Positions 8,570-16,663 of a DNA stretch of 64,000 nt are shown here, piece by piece. The notes beneath the pieces were generated by a model that made no database searches, was not told the origin of the DNA, and was given only the letters and a program-made list of their open reading frames with translations. Location: assembly GCF_000204195.1 (NCBI RefSeq), contig NZ_AFBG01000018.1, forward strand, positions 434,001 to 498,000, in the 5' to 3' direction. Origin of the DNA: Acidovorax radicis N35 (GTDB lineage Bacteria > Pseudomonadota > Gammaproteobacteria > Burkholderiales > Burkholderiaceae_C). Position 1 is the stretch's first letter; every line of letters begins with the position of its first letter. The translations under genes and the position numbers were made by a program.

Positions 8570-9865
8570 CTATTCGCCCAGGGGTTCCAGCGAAGCGATC
8601 TGGTTGCGCCCCTGGTGCTTGGCCAGGTACAGCGCCTGGTCAGCGCGGTCGAGCATGTCGCGCAGGCTGCGGTCCGCCTGGCGGAAGGTGCTCAGGCCCA
8701 GGCTGGCCGTGATGCCGTAGGTGTGGCCTGTGTCATCGCCGAGCTGCAGGGCGCGAACGCCGTGCAGGATGCGCCTTGCCACTTCCAGGCCCTCGTCCAT
8801 GCTGGTCAGCGGCAGCAACACGCCAAACTCTTCGCCGCCCAGGCGCCCCACGGCGTCACTGGCGCGCAGCTGGCTTTTGACGGCTTGGGAAAAGGCCACC
8901 AGGGCGCGGTCGCCTTCCAGATGGCCAAAGCGGTCGTTGATGGATTTGAAGTGGTCAAGGTCCATCATCAGCAGCGCGAGTGGCTCGCCGTTGCTGCGTG
9001 AGTGTTCATACACCGACTCGGCGCATTCCAGAAACGCGCGGCGGTTGGCCATGCCGGTGAGCATGTCGGTCGTGGCCAGGCGGTGCAGCTCGCGCTCCAG
9101 GTTCTTGCGCTGCGTCACGTCACGGTAGATGCCCTCGACCCCCGCAAAATTTCCGGTATGGTCGTACAGGGCATGGCTGCTGATGGAGATATCGATCACG
9201 GTGCCGTCACGCCGCACCATCTGGCCCGGAAAGTCCGATACCTCGCCGTTTTCCAGGATGGCGGCCTTGAAGGCGTCGCGGTCGGAGCTCTGCGGGTAAT
9301 AGGACTCGGCCGTGCGGCCTTCGATCTCGTGGGGCTCGTAGCCCAGTACCCGCCGCACGCCAGGGCCTACATGCTGCACCACGCCTTGGGCATTGGTGCG
9401 GTAGTAGACGTCCTGCAGGTTCTCGAACAGTCGGCGGAAGTTCTGCTCGCTCTCACGCAGCTGGGCCTCGATCTCGCTCTGGTGGGTCATGTCCAGGCCG
9501 CACATCAGCACGGCGGGGGCTCCCTCCCACTCAATGGCCACGCTGGTGATCAGCACCATGCGCAGATTGCCATGCACCGTGCGAATGCGGAACTCCGACG
9601 GCTTGTTGGGCTGGCCGGCCTGCGGGGGCTCGGCCACCTGCTGAACGCGGTTGCTGGAGCGTTGCAAGTCCACGGGGTGTACGAATTCGCCATACGGTCG
9701 CCCGATGAGGATGTCGGTGCTGTGGGCCTCCAGCAGCTGCGCACTGGCCACATTGGCAAAGCGGATGGTGCCCTCCTGCGTGACAAGCACAGCCGCTGGC
9801 AGCATTTGCAGCAGACGGAGGTCGTGGAACATCGGGCTTGACGGTAACCAAAAGTAATGCTCCAT
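8570..9865 (-). CDS. PAS-domain diguanylate cyclase
   Basis: 431 aa from the ATG at 9865; an alternative ATG at 9832 would remove 11 residues, and neither has a strong ribosome binding site. Two PAS domains lie at roughly 10-130 and 135-255 (the second with YYRTNAQGVVQHVGPG and a PAC-like end at GIYRDVTQRK), followed by a GGDEF domain at about 265-430. The active-site loop is GGEEF and an RxxD inhibitory site (RASD) sits five residues before it. The enzyme is therefore probably active in making c-di-GMP and product-inhibited. It has no transmembrane segment, so it should be a cytoplasmic sensor of redox state or a small ligand. It is convergent with the small gene at 8356. Confidence 0.92.
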   Translation of the reverse strand: MEHYFWLPSSPMFHDLRLLQMLPAAVLVTQEGTIRFANVASAQLLEAHSTDILIGRPYGEFVHPVDLQRSSNRVQQVAEPPQAGQPNKPSEFRIRTVHGNLRMVLITSVAIEWEGAPAVLMCGLDMTHQSEIEAQLRESEQNFRRLFENLQDVYYRTNAQGVVQHVGPGVRRVLGYEPHEIEGRTAESYYPQSSDRDAFKAAILENGEVSDFPGQMVRRDGTVIDISISSHALYDHTGNFAGVEGIYRDVTQRKNLERELHRLATTDMLTGMANRRAFLECAESVYEHSRSNGEPLALLMMDLDHFKSINDRFGHLEGDRALVAFSQAVKSQLRASDAVGRLGGEEFGVLLPLTSMDEGLEVARRILHGVRALQLGDDTGHTYGITASLGLSTFRQADRSLRDMLDRADQALYLAKHQGRNQIASLEPLGE

Positions 9866-9923
9866 TGTGGCACTTGGGTGCCTGGATTGGAATCCATGTC
9901 TGCGGCAGGCGGTACCATCGCCC

Positions 9924-10268
9924 ATGAGAAAAACTTTCCAACTCCACGTTGAAGGCAAGAACCGCGACCGCGTTCTGGATGCCGTCAAGCACGAAATCCG
10001 CAAGTACATCAAGCGCGAACGGCGCCGCGACCTCCCCGAAGGCGCCGACTTCTGGGACTTTGACTGCCAGTTTGGCCGCACCAAAGAAGAGGCTGTGGTG
10101 GCACACCTGTCGGCCCTCACCGGCCTCATCAATGAGGTGGCGGCCGAAGGCGGTGCTCAGTTCTATGTCGAAGTCCTGGCCAAGCCCGCCAAGCGCAAGC
10201 CACGGCTGCCGGGCGAGGCGCAAGGCGCTGAGGGGGATGGCATGGACGAAGGCGACGAAGCGGCCTGA
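9924..10268 (+). CDS. DUF6172-like small conserved protein
   Basis: 114 aa, starting MRKTFQLHVEGKNRDRVLDA. The N-terminal ~85 residues are a compact basic domain (KHEIRKYIKRERRR then DFWDFDCQFG) that I recognise as an uncharacterised betaproteobacterial family (DUF6172-like). The last ~25 residues are acidic and probably disordered. The function is unknown. It is divergent from the diguanylate cyclase (starts 58 bases apart) and is followed by a rho-independent terminator at 10309. Confidence 0.75.
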   Translation: MRKTFQLHVEGKNRDRVLDAVKHEIRKYIKRERRRDLPEGADFWDFDCQFGRTKEEAVVAHLSALTGLINEVAAEGGAQFYVEVLAKPAKRKPRLPGEAQGAEGDGMDEGDEAA

Positions 10269-10308
10269 ACCTGCCGGCACCTTGGCGGCCGCCCTGCACC
10301 GTTCTTCC

Positions 10309-10334
10309 AAAGGCTCCTTTCAGGAGCCTTTTTT
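10309..10334. terminator. Rho-independent terminator shared by convergent genes
   Basis: Stem AAAGGCTCCT / AGGAGCCTTT with a TTC loop, followed by TTT. It ends the DUF6172-like gene on the plus strand. The rhlE stop codon (10320-10322, minus strand) lies inside the hairpin. Confidence 0.85.
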
Positions 10335-11600
10335 GTGGGCGGTGGGGGCGGATTCCGCCGTGGCTGCTGCTGCGGCGCGCAGCTTGTCTTTCTTGCTGGG
10401 CCGTTTGCCTTTGATGCCGCCGGTGCCCTGGGGATCGGTGGCCGATGCGGGCGGAGGGGCCTCGGTGGGTTCAAAGCCTGCAATCTGTTCGCGCGGCAGG
10501 CTCAGATGCTGGCGCTTTTCGATCAGGCGGAAATGCGCTTCGGCATCGGCCGTCACAAAGCTCACGGCCATACCACTCTCACCCGCGCGGCCCGTGCGGC
10601 CGATGCGGTGCACGTAGTCCACTGCCGAACGGGGCAGGTCGTAGTTGACCACGGCAGGCAGCTGCGCAATGTCGATGCCGCGTGCCGCCAGGTCGGTGGT
10701 CACCACCACCTGCCAGCGTTCGTCCTTGAACTCCTGCAGCACCTGTTTGCGCGCGCCCTGGCTCAGGCCTCCGTGAAAAGGCGTGGCAAAGATGCCCGCC
10801 TTGTAGAGCTTTTCGGCCACGTGCTCGGCTGCGTATTGCGTGGCCACAAACACCAGCACGCGCGACCAGCTGTGTTCCTTGACCAGGTGCCGCAGCAGCT
10901 GGGTGCGGCGCACCGCGTCCACCGCAATGGCGCGTTGCTCGATGGCGGGCTCGTTGCCTGGGGTGTGGGGCACCTCCACGCGCACCGGGTTTTTCAGCAG
11001 GCCATCCGCCAGCGCCTGCACAGCGGCGGGAAAGGTGGCTGAAAAGAAAAGGTTCTGCCGCTGGGCGGGCAGTAGCGCCAGCACACGCGTCAACTCTTCG
11101 GCGAAGCCCAGGTCCAGCAGGCGGTCGGCTTCGTCGAGCACCAGGTGTGCCACTGCGGACAGCCGCAGCGCGTTGTGCTCCACCAGGTCCAACAGGCGGC
11201 CCGGGGTGGCCACCACGATGTCGGCGCCGCCGCGCAGGCCGAGCATCTGCGGGTTGATCGACACCCCGCCGAACACGATGGCCACCTTCAGCGGCTGCTG
11301 CAGGTGCTGGGCCAGGCTGCGCAGCACCTCTCCCACCTGGGCGGCCAGTTCGCGCGTGGGCACCAGCACCAGGGAGCGCACGCGGCGCGGGCCGCTGGTG
11401 GCGCTCAGCTGCAGTTGCTGCAGAAGGGGCAGCGCGAAAGCGGCGGTTTTGCCCGAACCCGTTTGTGCTGCGCCCAGCAGGTCAGCCCCTTGCAGGATGG
11501 CCGGGATGGCGCCCGCCTGGATGGGCGTGGGCGCTAAAAAGCCCGCTTTTTCGGCAGCGTGGACAAGGGCAGGGGACAGACCGAGGGAGGCAAAGGGCAT
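10320..11600 (-). CDS. rhlE: DEAD-box ATP-dependent RNA helicase, RhlE type
   Basis: 426 aa from the ATG at 11600 (MPFASLGLSPAL). It has the ordered DEAD-box motifs: Q motif (GFLAPTPIQAGAIP), motif I AQTGSGKT, Ia PTRELA, motif II DEAD, motif III SAT, and motif VI HRIGRTGRAG. The C-terminal tail is short and lysine-rich (KGKRPSKKDK), as in RhlE proteins. Such enzymes unwind RNA duplexes in ribosome assembly and mRNA decay. The reading frame stays open for 680 bases upstream of the start, but that part is antisense to the next gene and low in similarity to anything. It is divergent from the DUF2721 gene. Confidence 0.93.
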   Translation of the reverse strand: MPFASLGLSPALVHAAEKAGFLAPTPIQAGAIPAILQGADLLGAAQTGSGKTAAFALPLLQQLQLSATSGPRRVRSLVLVPTRELAAQVGEVLRSLAQHLQQPLKVAIVFGGVSINPQMLGLRGGADIVVATPGRLLDLVEHNALRLSAVAHLVLDEADRLLDLGFAEELTRVLALLPAQRQNLFFSATFPAAVQALADGLLKNPVRVEVPHTPGNEPAIEQRAIAVDAVRRTQLLRHLVKEHSWSRVLVFVATQYAAEHVAEKLYKAGIFATPFHGGLSQGARKQVLQEFKDERWQVVVTTDLAARGIDIAQLPAVVNYDLPRSAVDYVHRIGRTGRAGESGMAVSFVTADAEAHFRLIEKRQHLSLPREQIAGFEPTEAPPPASATDPQGTGGIKGKRPSKKDKLRAAAAATAESAPTAHKKGS

Positions 11601-11834
11601 GGGTGCGGCGCTGGAGCGGCGTTGAAAAGGCAACGCACGACAGCGCGAACGGGAAAAGATGGAGAGATTGTCGCCGCAGTTGCCACTGTGGCCTGCGCAT
11701 GGGGCCAGCAGTTGCCGCGCCGCTGGCGCATCGCGGGGTGTTGGGCTCACTGGGATTGGTTTTCGTCCTGTGCGGTCGCCACCGATAATCGAGCCACCGG
11801 CGGTTCGCCGACCTTTCCCCATTTTTCTACACCC

Positions 11835-12305
11835 ATGGCTCTGACCCTCGACTCCTCTGCCATCACCCACGGCATCCAGCTGGCGGTGGCCCCTGTGTTT
11901 TTGCTCACGGCCGTGTCCGGCATGATCGGTGCCGTTGCGGGCCGCCTGGCCCGCATCATCGACCGGGCCCGCGTGGTGGAAGACCGCGCCCGCGCCAACA
12001 CCGAGCCCGAGTTTCTGGCCCGCGCCTACAACGAGCTGGCCGACCTGCGGCTGCGCGGGCGGTTGGCAAACGGCTGTATCGGGTTGCTCACGTTCTGCGC
12101 GTTCCTGATTGGCACCACCATCATCCTGCTGTTCCTGGGGGAGACGACCGACTTTCAGTCCAGCCGGTTCGCCGTGGGGGGCTTTCTGGCAGGCGTAGCG
12201 TCGTTTTTGCTGGCGCTGGTGTGTTTTCTGACCGAGACGCTGCTGGCCACCCGGTTGCTCAACTTTCACATGTTGCAGCAAGAGGTGGAAGGGAAAAAGC
12301 CATGA
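11835..12305 (+). CDS. DUF2721 membrane protein
   Basis: 156 aa with three hydrophobic segments: about residues 15-37, 77-99 and 112-134. Between the first two is a charged loop (RARVVEDRARAN). It matches the DUF2721 family of small bacterial inner-membrane proteins of unknown function. The start ATG at 11835 places the first membrane segment near the N-terminus. Its stop overlaps the start of the SUI1-like gene by 4 bases, so translation of the two is probably coupled. Confidence 0.85.
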   Translation: MALTLDSSAITHGIQLAVAPVFLLTAVSGMIGAVAGRLARIIDRARVVEDRARANTEPEFLARAYNELADLRLRGRLANGCIGLLTFCAFLIGTTIILLFLGETTDFQSSRFAVGGFLAGVASFLLALVCFLTETLLATRLLNFHMLQQEVEGKKP

Positions 12306-12664
12306 AGTCGTTTGCCGACCTGGGCGGCCTGGTGTATTCCACCGAGTCGGGCCGCATGTGCCCCGGCTGCCGCCAACCCGTGGCGCAGTGCACCTGCCAG
12401 CAGAACCAACCCCTGCCCACGGGCGATGGCATTGTGCGTATCTCGCGCGAAACCAAGGGCCGTGGCGGCAAGGCCGTGACCTTGGTCAAGGGCGTGCTGG
12501 TGGACGGGGCCGCGCTGGAGCAACTGGGCAAGCAGCTCAAGGCCGCCTGTGGCAGCGGCGGCACGGTGAAGGACGGCGTGATCGAAGTCCAGGGCGACCA
12601 TGTGGAGCGCGTGATGGCCGCCCTGCAGAAGCTGGGCCACAAGGTCAAGCGCGCGGGCGGCTGA
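12302..12664 (+). CDS. SUI1/eIF1-family translation factor (YciH-like)
   Basis: 120 aa. The N-terminal part carries a Cys motif (MCPGCRQPVAQCTCQ, C-x2-C then C-x-C) that could bind zinc. The C-terminal part (about 45-118) is a SUI1 fold with RISRETKGRGGKAVTLVKG. Bacterial homologues such as E. coli YciH discriminate non-canonical translation initiation. It is coupled to the DUF2721 gene by an ATGA overlap and followed 40 bases later by the DUF3820 gene, making a three-gene operon. Confidence 0.9.
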   Translation: MKSFADLGGLVYSTESGRMCPGCRQPVAQCTCQQNQPLPTGDGIVRISRETKGRGGKAVTLVKGVLVDGAALEQLGKQLKAACGSGGTVKDGVIEVQGDHVERVMAALQKLGHKVKRAGG

Positions 12665-12704
12665 TGCGCGGGCTGCGTGAGAAGGCCCGCAAGGAGGCAC
12701 CGTG

Positions 12705-12932
12705 ATGGACACCGAAAAACTCCAGCGTCTGGTCACCCTGCAGATGCCCTATGGCAAATACAAAGGCACGGTGTTGGCCGATTTGCCGGGCAACTACCTG
12801 AACTGGTTTGCGCGCGAGGGTTTTCCCAAAGGCGAGCTGGGCCAGTTGCTGGCGCTGATGCACGAGATTGACCACAATGGTTTGTCAGACCTGCTTAAAC
12901 CGTTGCGTGGGGCGCGCGGGCTGGAAAATTGA
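12705..12932 (+). CDS. DUF3820 family small protein
   Basis: 75 aa. The ATG at 12705 sits 7 bases after a strong GGAGG at 12693-12697; a GTG at 12702 is too close to that site. The sequence MPYGKYKGTVLADLPGNYL is typical of DUF3820 proteins. The structure and role are unknown in this species. It is the last gene of the operon with DUF2721 and the SUI1 protein. Confidence 0.85.
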   Translation: MDTEKLQRLVTLQMPYGKYKGTVLADLPGNYLNWFAREGFPKGELGQLLALMHEIDHNGLSDLLKPLRGARGLEN

Positions 12933-13076
12933 TCGTTGGTTGCGCGGGGCGCGCGCCTGCGTGATGCACGATGCGCATCGGCCCGTGCCTTGGCCAGGGA
13001 ACGCGGAGGATCTGCCAAGCCCGTGCAGGTCCTTGCACCAGCCACAGGCACCACGCGGGATGGGGCTGCGCGCCCG

Positions 13077-13283
13077 TCAGCCCTTTTGTTGGCCTGTGTT
13101 GCAGTACAAGCCAGCGTAGTTGATCGCAATGAGTTGCGCGATGGCGAGAATATCGGCGCGCGAGTGGTCGGCTCCGGGAAACAGATCCTTCGCCAGACTC
13201 TGGGCTTCTATCACCTGTTTCGTGGCGAGTTCGCTGGCGCGATAGAGCTCCCGCGCAAGGACGATGTCCGCGTTTTGGGTCAT
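13077..13283 (-). CDS. Small hypothetical protein, 68 aa
   Basis: Starts MTQNADIVLARELYRASELA and is preceded on its strand by AGGAG seven bases from the ATG, a good ribosome binding site that supports the call. It is predicted all-helical and soluble with a single Cys. No family is recognised. It is flanked by the DUF3820 gene (convergent) and a small membrane protein gene (divergent). Confidence 0.65.
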   Translation of the reverse strand: MTQNADIVLARELYRASELATKQVIEAQSLAKDLFPGADHSRADILAIAQLIAINYAGLYCNTGQQKG

Positions 13284-13474
13284 GCTGTTCTCCTGATTTT
13301 TTGAGAGCCTCAGTATGAACTCTCACCCGCGTTCGGGGCGTGGAGGCATGCCATTGGCGCCGCCGGTGGCGCGCTGCTGCCAGCTTCACGGTCTTGAGCT
13401 TTCGGGTCTCCAGTGCAGTCTGCATGCCGCCATAATCGCATCCCATACCAACTCACCACTCCGAGGGAATACAC

Positions 13475-13648
13475 ATGAAGGGCAATATTGCTGCGATCGT
13501 TCTGGTCGTGCTGGGCGTGTTTTTTCTGTTGACCAATCTCGGGCTGATCAGCATCAGCCTGCGCGAACTGCTGCGGGTGTGGTGGCCCGTGGCGCTGATT
13601 GCGGTGGGCCTGGCGTTGTTTTTCACACCGGGGACCAAGGGCAAATAG
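13475..13648 (+). CDS. Small two-TM membrane protein (LiaI/DUF5668-like)
   Basis: 57 aa. ATG at 13475 preceded by GAGGGA. It has a hydrophobic helix at residues 4-24, a short polar turn with LRELLRVWWP, and a second helix at 35-52. The pattern 'helix - LLRVWWPVALIAVGLAL' is typical of LiaI-LiaF-like/DUF5668 transmembrane regions. It is likely an inner-membrane stress-associated protein, but no partner gene is adjacent. Confidence 0.75.
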   Translation: MKGNIAAIVLVVLGVFFLLTNLGLISISLRELLRVWWPVALIAVGLALFFTPGTKGK

Positions 13649-13698
13649 GCCTTGGCACAGGCGCGAAGATGTCGGCGGGGTAAAAGCCCCTTTGCCTT

Positions 13699-14160
13699 TC
13701 AGCCGTCCCGAGGCTGCGGCCCGTGCCCGTTGTCTTCGCTGAGGGGCGGCACAAACGCCGGATCGGTGCCAAAGTAGCCCCGGAACAGGTTGCGCGCAAT
13801 CCCGTGTGCTGCCACTTGCAGGTCGCGCGCCACCTCGGGGGCAAACAGGCGGCTGGTGTGCTGCTGCCAGAGTCCCACCCAGGCGGCAAAGTGGGCGGGC
13901 GTGACGCCCTCCAGCGCCATGTGTTTGCCAAACACATCGCCTTTGAAGCTGCGCGTGCCCAGCGCTACCGTGCTCCAGAAGTCCACCAACCGCTGCAGGT
14001 GGGTGTCCCATTGGCCGTGCAGGGCTTTTTCAAACACAGGCCCCAGCAGCGGGTCCTGGCGCACATCGCCATAAAAACCATGCACCAGCCGCGTGATGCT
14101 TTCCACGCTGGGTGGTGCGTGTGCCCCAAGACCCTCGGGTGACGTGGTTTGCAGGTTCAT
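13699..14160 (-). CDS. Group III truncated haemoglobin
   Basis: 153 aa from the ATG at 14160, which overlaps the upstream Ric stop by 4 bases. It shows the globin pattern VHGFYGDVRQDPLLGPVF, then HLQRLVDFWSTVALG and HFAAWVGLWQQH, where the last His is the likely proximal haem ligand. Group III (trHbP) globins bind O2/NO and are often co-transcribed with NO-repair genes. Here it is in one unit with the Fe-S repair protein, under a likely NsrR operator, which supports a role in nitric-oxide or nitrosative stress. Confidence 0.9.
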   Translation of the reverse strand: MNLQTTSPEGLGAHAPPSVESITRLVHGFYGDVRQDPLLGPVFEKALHGQWDTHLQRLVDFWSTVALGTRSFKGDVFGKHMALEGVTPAHFAAWVGLWQQHTSRLFAPEVARDLQVAAHGIARNLFRGYFGTDPAFVPPLSEDNGHGPQPRDG

Positions 14161-14924
14161 GCCTGCAGTGTGCCCCCACCGCTGCAGGCGCAACCTGACG
14201 GACCGCAACCCTGCGAGGGGGCCGCGCTGGCTTCAAACTGGGGGAACAGCACGTTGTTTTCGAGGTGGATGTGGTTGATGAGGTCATCGCCCAGCTGGGC
14301 AATGCCCGCATACAGCGCGCGCCAGGTATTGCAGGCGCCTTGGGGGGGCGTGGCGTCGTTGGTCAAGGCGTTGAGCTTGTCCAGTGCTTCGCCGTGGTCC
14401 ACATGTTCGGCGCGCATCATGCCAATGGGTTGGCCCACAAACGGGTTGCTGCCGGCCTTGAGCATGGGGAACAGCACCTGTTCTTCCTTGAGCATGTGCG
14501 ACAGCAGTTCTTCGTGCATTTCTTCGAGGTGGTCGGCCAGCCCGGCCGGCACATGCGGGTTGTCGCGGTGCACGGCTTCCACGCGGCGGGCCATGCGGAT
14601 CAGTTCGGGCAATTGGGCCCGGTGCACCTCGTGGTAGCGGACCAGGATGTGGTCGATGAGCGCGCTGGGCGATGCGGCTTCGGGCACGGCATCGCTGCGT
14701 TGCAGGGCTGCCAGTTCTGCCAGCACGGCGTTGGCATCCAGCCCCTTGTCGGCAGCCGCCTTGGCCAGGCTGACCTGGCCGCCGCAGCAAAAGTCGAGCT
14801 TGAGCCGCCGGAACACGGCGGTGGCGCCCGGCAGTTGCACCGCGATCTGGCCGATCTGCTGCTCGGTGCTGAGGGGGGCGGGGGCGAGAGGAGCGGCTTC
14901 CAGATGATCAACGCGGGCGTTCAT
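14157..14924 (-). CDS. ytfE: Di-iron Fe-S cluster repair protein (Ric/YtfE/ScdA)
   Basis: 255 aa. The N-terminal ScdA-type domain contains the CCGG motif (LDFCCGGQVSL). The hemerythrin-like domain supplies the di-iron ligands: HILVRYHEVH, HLEEMHEELLSHMLKEE, EHVDHGEAL and HIHLENNVLFP. The C-terminus is unusual, ending in a small Cys-rich tail (GCGPSGCACSGG) not essential to the family. It repairs [Fe-S] clusters damaged by NO or oxidants in the cytoplasm. The ATG at 14924 lies 13 bases from the NsrR-type palindrome, so transcription must be repressed when NsrR is bound. The symbol is assigned by family, not by orthology test. Confidence 0.92.
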   Translation of the reverse strand: MNARVDHLEAAPLAPAPLSTEQQIGQIAVQLPGATAVFRRLKLDFCCGGQVSLAKAAADKGLDANAVLAELAALQRSDAVPEAASPSALIDHILVRYHEVHRAQLPELIRMARRVEAVHRDNPHVPAGLADHLEEMHEELLSHMLKEEQVLFPMLKAGSNPFVGQPIGMMRAEHVDHGEALDKLNALTNDATPPQGACNTWRALYAGIAQLGDDLINHIHLENNVLFPQFEASAAPSQGCGPSGCACSGGGTLQA

Positions 14925-14936
14925 GGTGGTCCTTTA

Positions 14937-14959
14937 AAGATTCATTTGATGTGAATATT
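14937..14959. promoter_or_regulatory. NsrR operator (palindromic)
   Basis: Half-sites AAGATTCATTT and ATGTGAATATT around a single central base; the right half matches the inverse of the left at 8 of 11 positions. This fits the known NsrR 11-1-11 palindrome (AAGATGYATTT-n-AAATRCATCTT). It lies in the 90-base gap between ytfE (minus) and nsrR (plus). Confidence 0.75.
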
Positions 14960-14980
14960 TTATCCAATAAAATTCCAACG

Positions 14981-14991
14981 AGATACATCTT
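14981..14991. promoter_or_regulatory. Second NsrR half-site
   Basis: AGATACATCTT matches the NsrR half-site AAATACATCTT at 10 of 11 positions. Its partner half is poorly conserved. It lies 23 bases upstream of the nsrR ATG and may allow autoregulation. Confidence 0.5.
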
Positions 14992-15014
14992 TTAATTGAC
15001 CTGGGGCAAATTCC

Positions 15015-15557
15015 ATGCGCCTGACCCAATGGACGGACTACACGCTGCGCGTGCTCATGTACTGCGCGGCCACCGAAGGCCGCGAGCAGCCGGTGACCAT
15101 CACCGAGGTGGCCGAGGGCTACGGCATTTCGCGCAGCCACCTGATGAAAATCGTGCAGCAGTTGTCTGCACAGGGCCTGCTGGAGACCACCCGCGGGCGG
15201 GGCGGCGGCATGCGGCTGATGCTGCCCGCTTCCGCCATCAACATCGGTGCGGTGGTGCGCGCCACCGAAACCGATTTCAACCTGGTGGAGTGTTTTGACC
15301 CTGCCACCAACCAGTGCCGCTTGAGCAGCCATTGCCGCCTCAAAGGCGTGCTCTGGCAGGCCATGCAGGCCTATCTGGCGGTGCTGGATGGCGTGACGCT
15401 GGAGGATCTGATGGCCCCCCCTGCTGGGCCTGCATCGGCGGGCGGGGGCGCTGTGCGTGCCCTGCTGCCCACCGTGGCGCTGCCACGCAACGGCGCCACG
15501 CCGCGCCGGAGCTTGCCGGTGGCGGGGTTGTCATCGGCAGCATCAGAAATTGAATAA
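15015..15557 (+). CDS. nsrR: NO-responsive transcriptional repressor NsrR (Rrf2 family)
   Basis: 180 aa. The N-terminal winged helix is RLTQWTDYTLRVLMYCA followed by the recognition region YGISRSHLMKIVQQL. Three Fe-S ligands are Cys93, Cys101 and Cys107 (VECFDPATNQCRLSSHCRL). NO destroys the cluster and releases the repressor. The ORF runs ~30 residues longer than typical NsrR, with a low-complexity tail. It is divergent from ytfE and the truncated globin and shares their operator region. The stop TAA is the first base set of a dispersed repeat. Confidence 0.93.
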   Translation: MRLTQWTDYTLRVLMYCAATEGREQPVTITEVAEGYGISRSHLMKIVQQLSAQGLLETTRGRGGGMRLMLPASAINIGAVVRATETDFNLVECFDPATNQCRLSSHCRLKGVLWQAMQAYLAVLDGVTLEDLMAPPAGPASAGGGAVRALLPTVALPRNGATPRRSLPVAGLSSAASEIE

Positions 15558-15612
15558 AAATGGCTGCTAGCGCTTGATGGATATGGGTTTTTAGCTATTT
15601 AATTTGTAGTTA
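15553..15612. repeat. Dispersed hairpin repeat, copy 1 (degenerate)
   Basis: Contains AAAAATGGCTGCTAGCGCTT followed by TTTTTAGCTATTTAATTTG. It matches the shared core of the copies at 19364, 26670 and 45765; the right arm has decayed. It lies between the convergent nsrR and araC-type genes and supplies or abuts both stop codons. Confidence 0.7.
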
Positions 15613-16632
15613 TCCACCGCTGGACGCAATGACCCCTGCAAAGGCCTGCCGATAGCGCGCGGGTGTCAGGCCCACGTGGCGGGCGAACTCGCGTGTGAAG
15701 TGGGGCTGGTCGGCAAAGCCGCAGGCGAACCCGATTTCTGCCAGGCCATGTGGGCTGTCCAGCAGCCACTGGGCCGCCAGACGCGCGCGTGCCTCGGTCA
15801 CGATGTGGCGGCAGCTCAGGCTGCGTTCGGTCAGCGCCCGTTGCAGGCTGCGGCGGGCCAGGCCCGTGTGCTGGGCCAGTGCATCCACCGTGTGCTGCGC
15901 TGCCGGGTCCTGCAGCACATGGCGCGCCAGCTGGTGCGCCAGCGGCGGCCAGGGCAGGGCGTCGCACAGGTGGGTGGCGGGCTGGGGCTCCAGGGCGGGG
16001 GCGACGGGGGCCTTGCCTTCGTCTGTGTGCACTTCCCAACGCAAGGTCCAATGGCCCATCTGCCCTTGCGCGGCCAGCGGTGCCAGTTGCGCGTGCAGCT
16101 CGGTTGGCGCGGTGGCAGGGACTCCAATCCGCAGGTTCACGCGGTGGCCTGCGGCCTCGGGCGCGCCGATCTCCACCCGCAACCCGCGCTCGCCCAGGGC
16201 CCGGCTGGCACCCACCAGCACGCCGAGCACGGCGAGGCTTTCCGTGGGCAGGGGCGTTTCAAGCACGCCGGGGCGGGCATGGTGGTGCAGCGCCAGGGTG
16301 CCGGGTGCGCTGGCCAGGATGCTGACTTGGTGGCGCGAATGTACGTACCGTTCCAGCCGTTGCCAGCGTGTCAGCAGCTCGGGCACGCAGGTCGCGCCCA
16401 GCAGTGCGCGGTGCACGGGGTCGCCCGCGAGCAGGTCTACCCGCTGTGCCAGCTGGAGCAGTGTGCCCAGGCCGCCCTGGTGCAACACGGCTTCGACCAC
16501 GCTGCGTTTGTAGACCAGCGGTACATGGCTGCCTTGCAGCCCGTCCAGGCCTGGCGGCGGCGGGTCCAGGCCCTGCGCGCGCATGGCGCGCACCAGCAGG
16601 CGGACCATGGCGGCGCTGGCAAAGTCTTGCAT
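15610..16632 (-). CDS. AraC-family transcriptional regulator
   Basis: 340 aa from the ATG at 16632. An N-terminal Arabinose_bd-like (DUF2865-type) domain of ~215 residues precedes a C-terminal double helix-turn-helix at about 250-335, with TVDALAQHTGLARRSLQRAL and the second helix AEIGFACGFADQPHFTREF ending LTPARYRQ. It sits directly downstream of the two molybdenum-hydroxylase genes on the same strand, 31 bases after the large subunit. It probably controls that operon in response to its substrate. Confidence 0.88.
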   Translation of the reverse strand: MQDFASAAMVRLLVRAMRAQGLDPPPPGLDGLQGSHVPLVYKRSVVEAVLHQGGLGTLLQLAQRVDLLAGDPVHRALLGATCVPELLTRWQRLERYVHSRHQVSILASAPGTLALHHHARPGVLETPLPTESLAVLGVLVGASRALGERGLRVEIGAPEAAGHRVNLRIGVPATAPTELHAQLAPLAAQGQMGHWTLRWEVHTDEGKAPVAPALEPQPATHLCDALPWPPLAHQLARHVLQDPAAQHTVDALAQHTGLARRSLQRALTERSLSCRHIVTEARARLAAQWLLDSPHGLAEIGFACGFADQPHFTREFARHVGLTPARYRQAFAGVIASSGG

Positions 16633-16663
16633 GGGCGGATTGTGCCGTTGCTTGTTGGGACGT

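Noticed and set aside
10320-12281. Long upstream extension of the helicase frame to 12281
   Set aside because: Residues before MPFASLG show no homology and overlap the DUF2721 gene in antisense.
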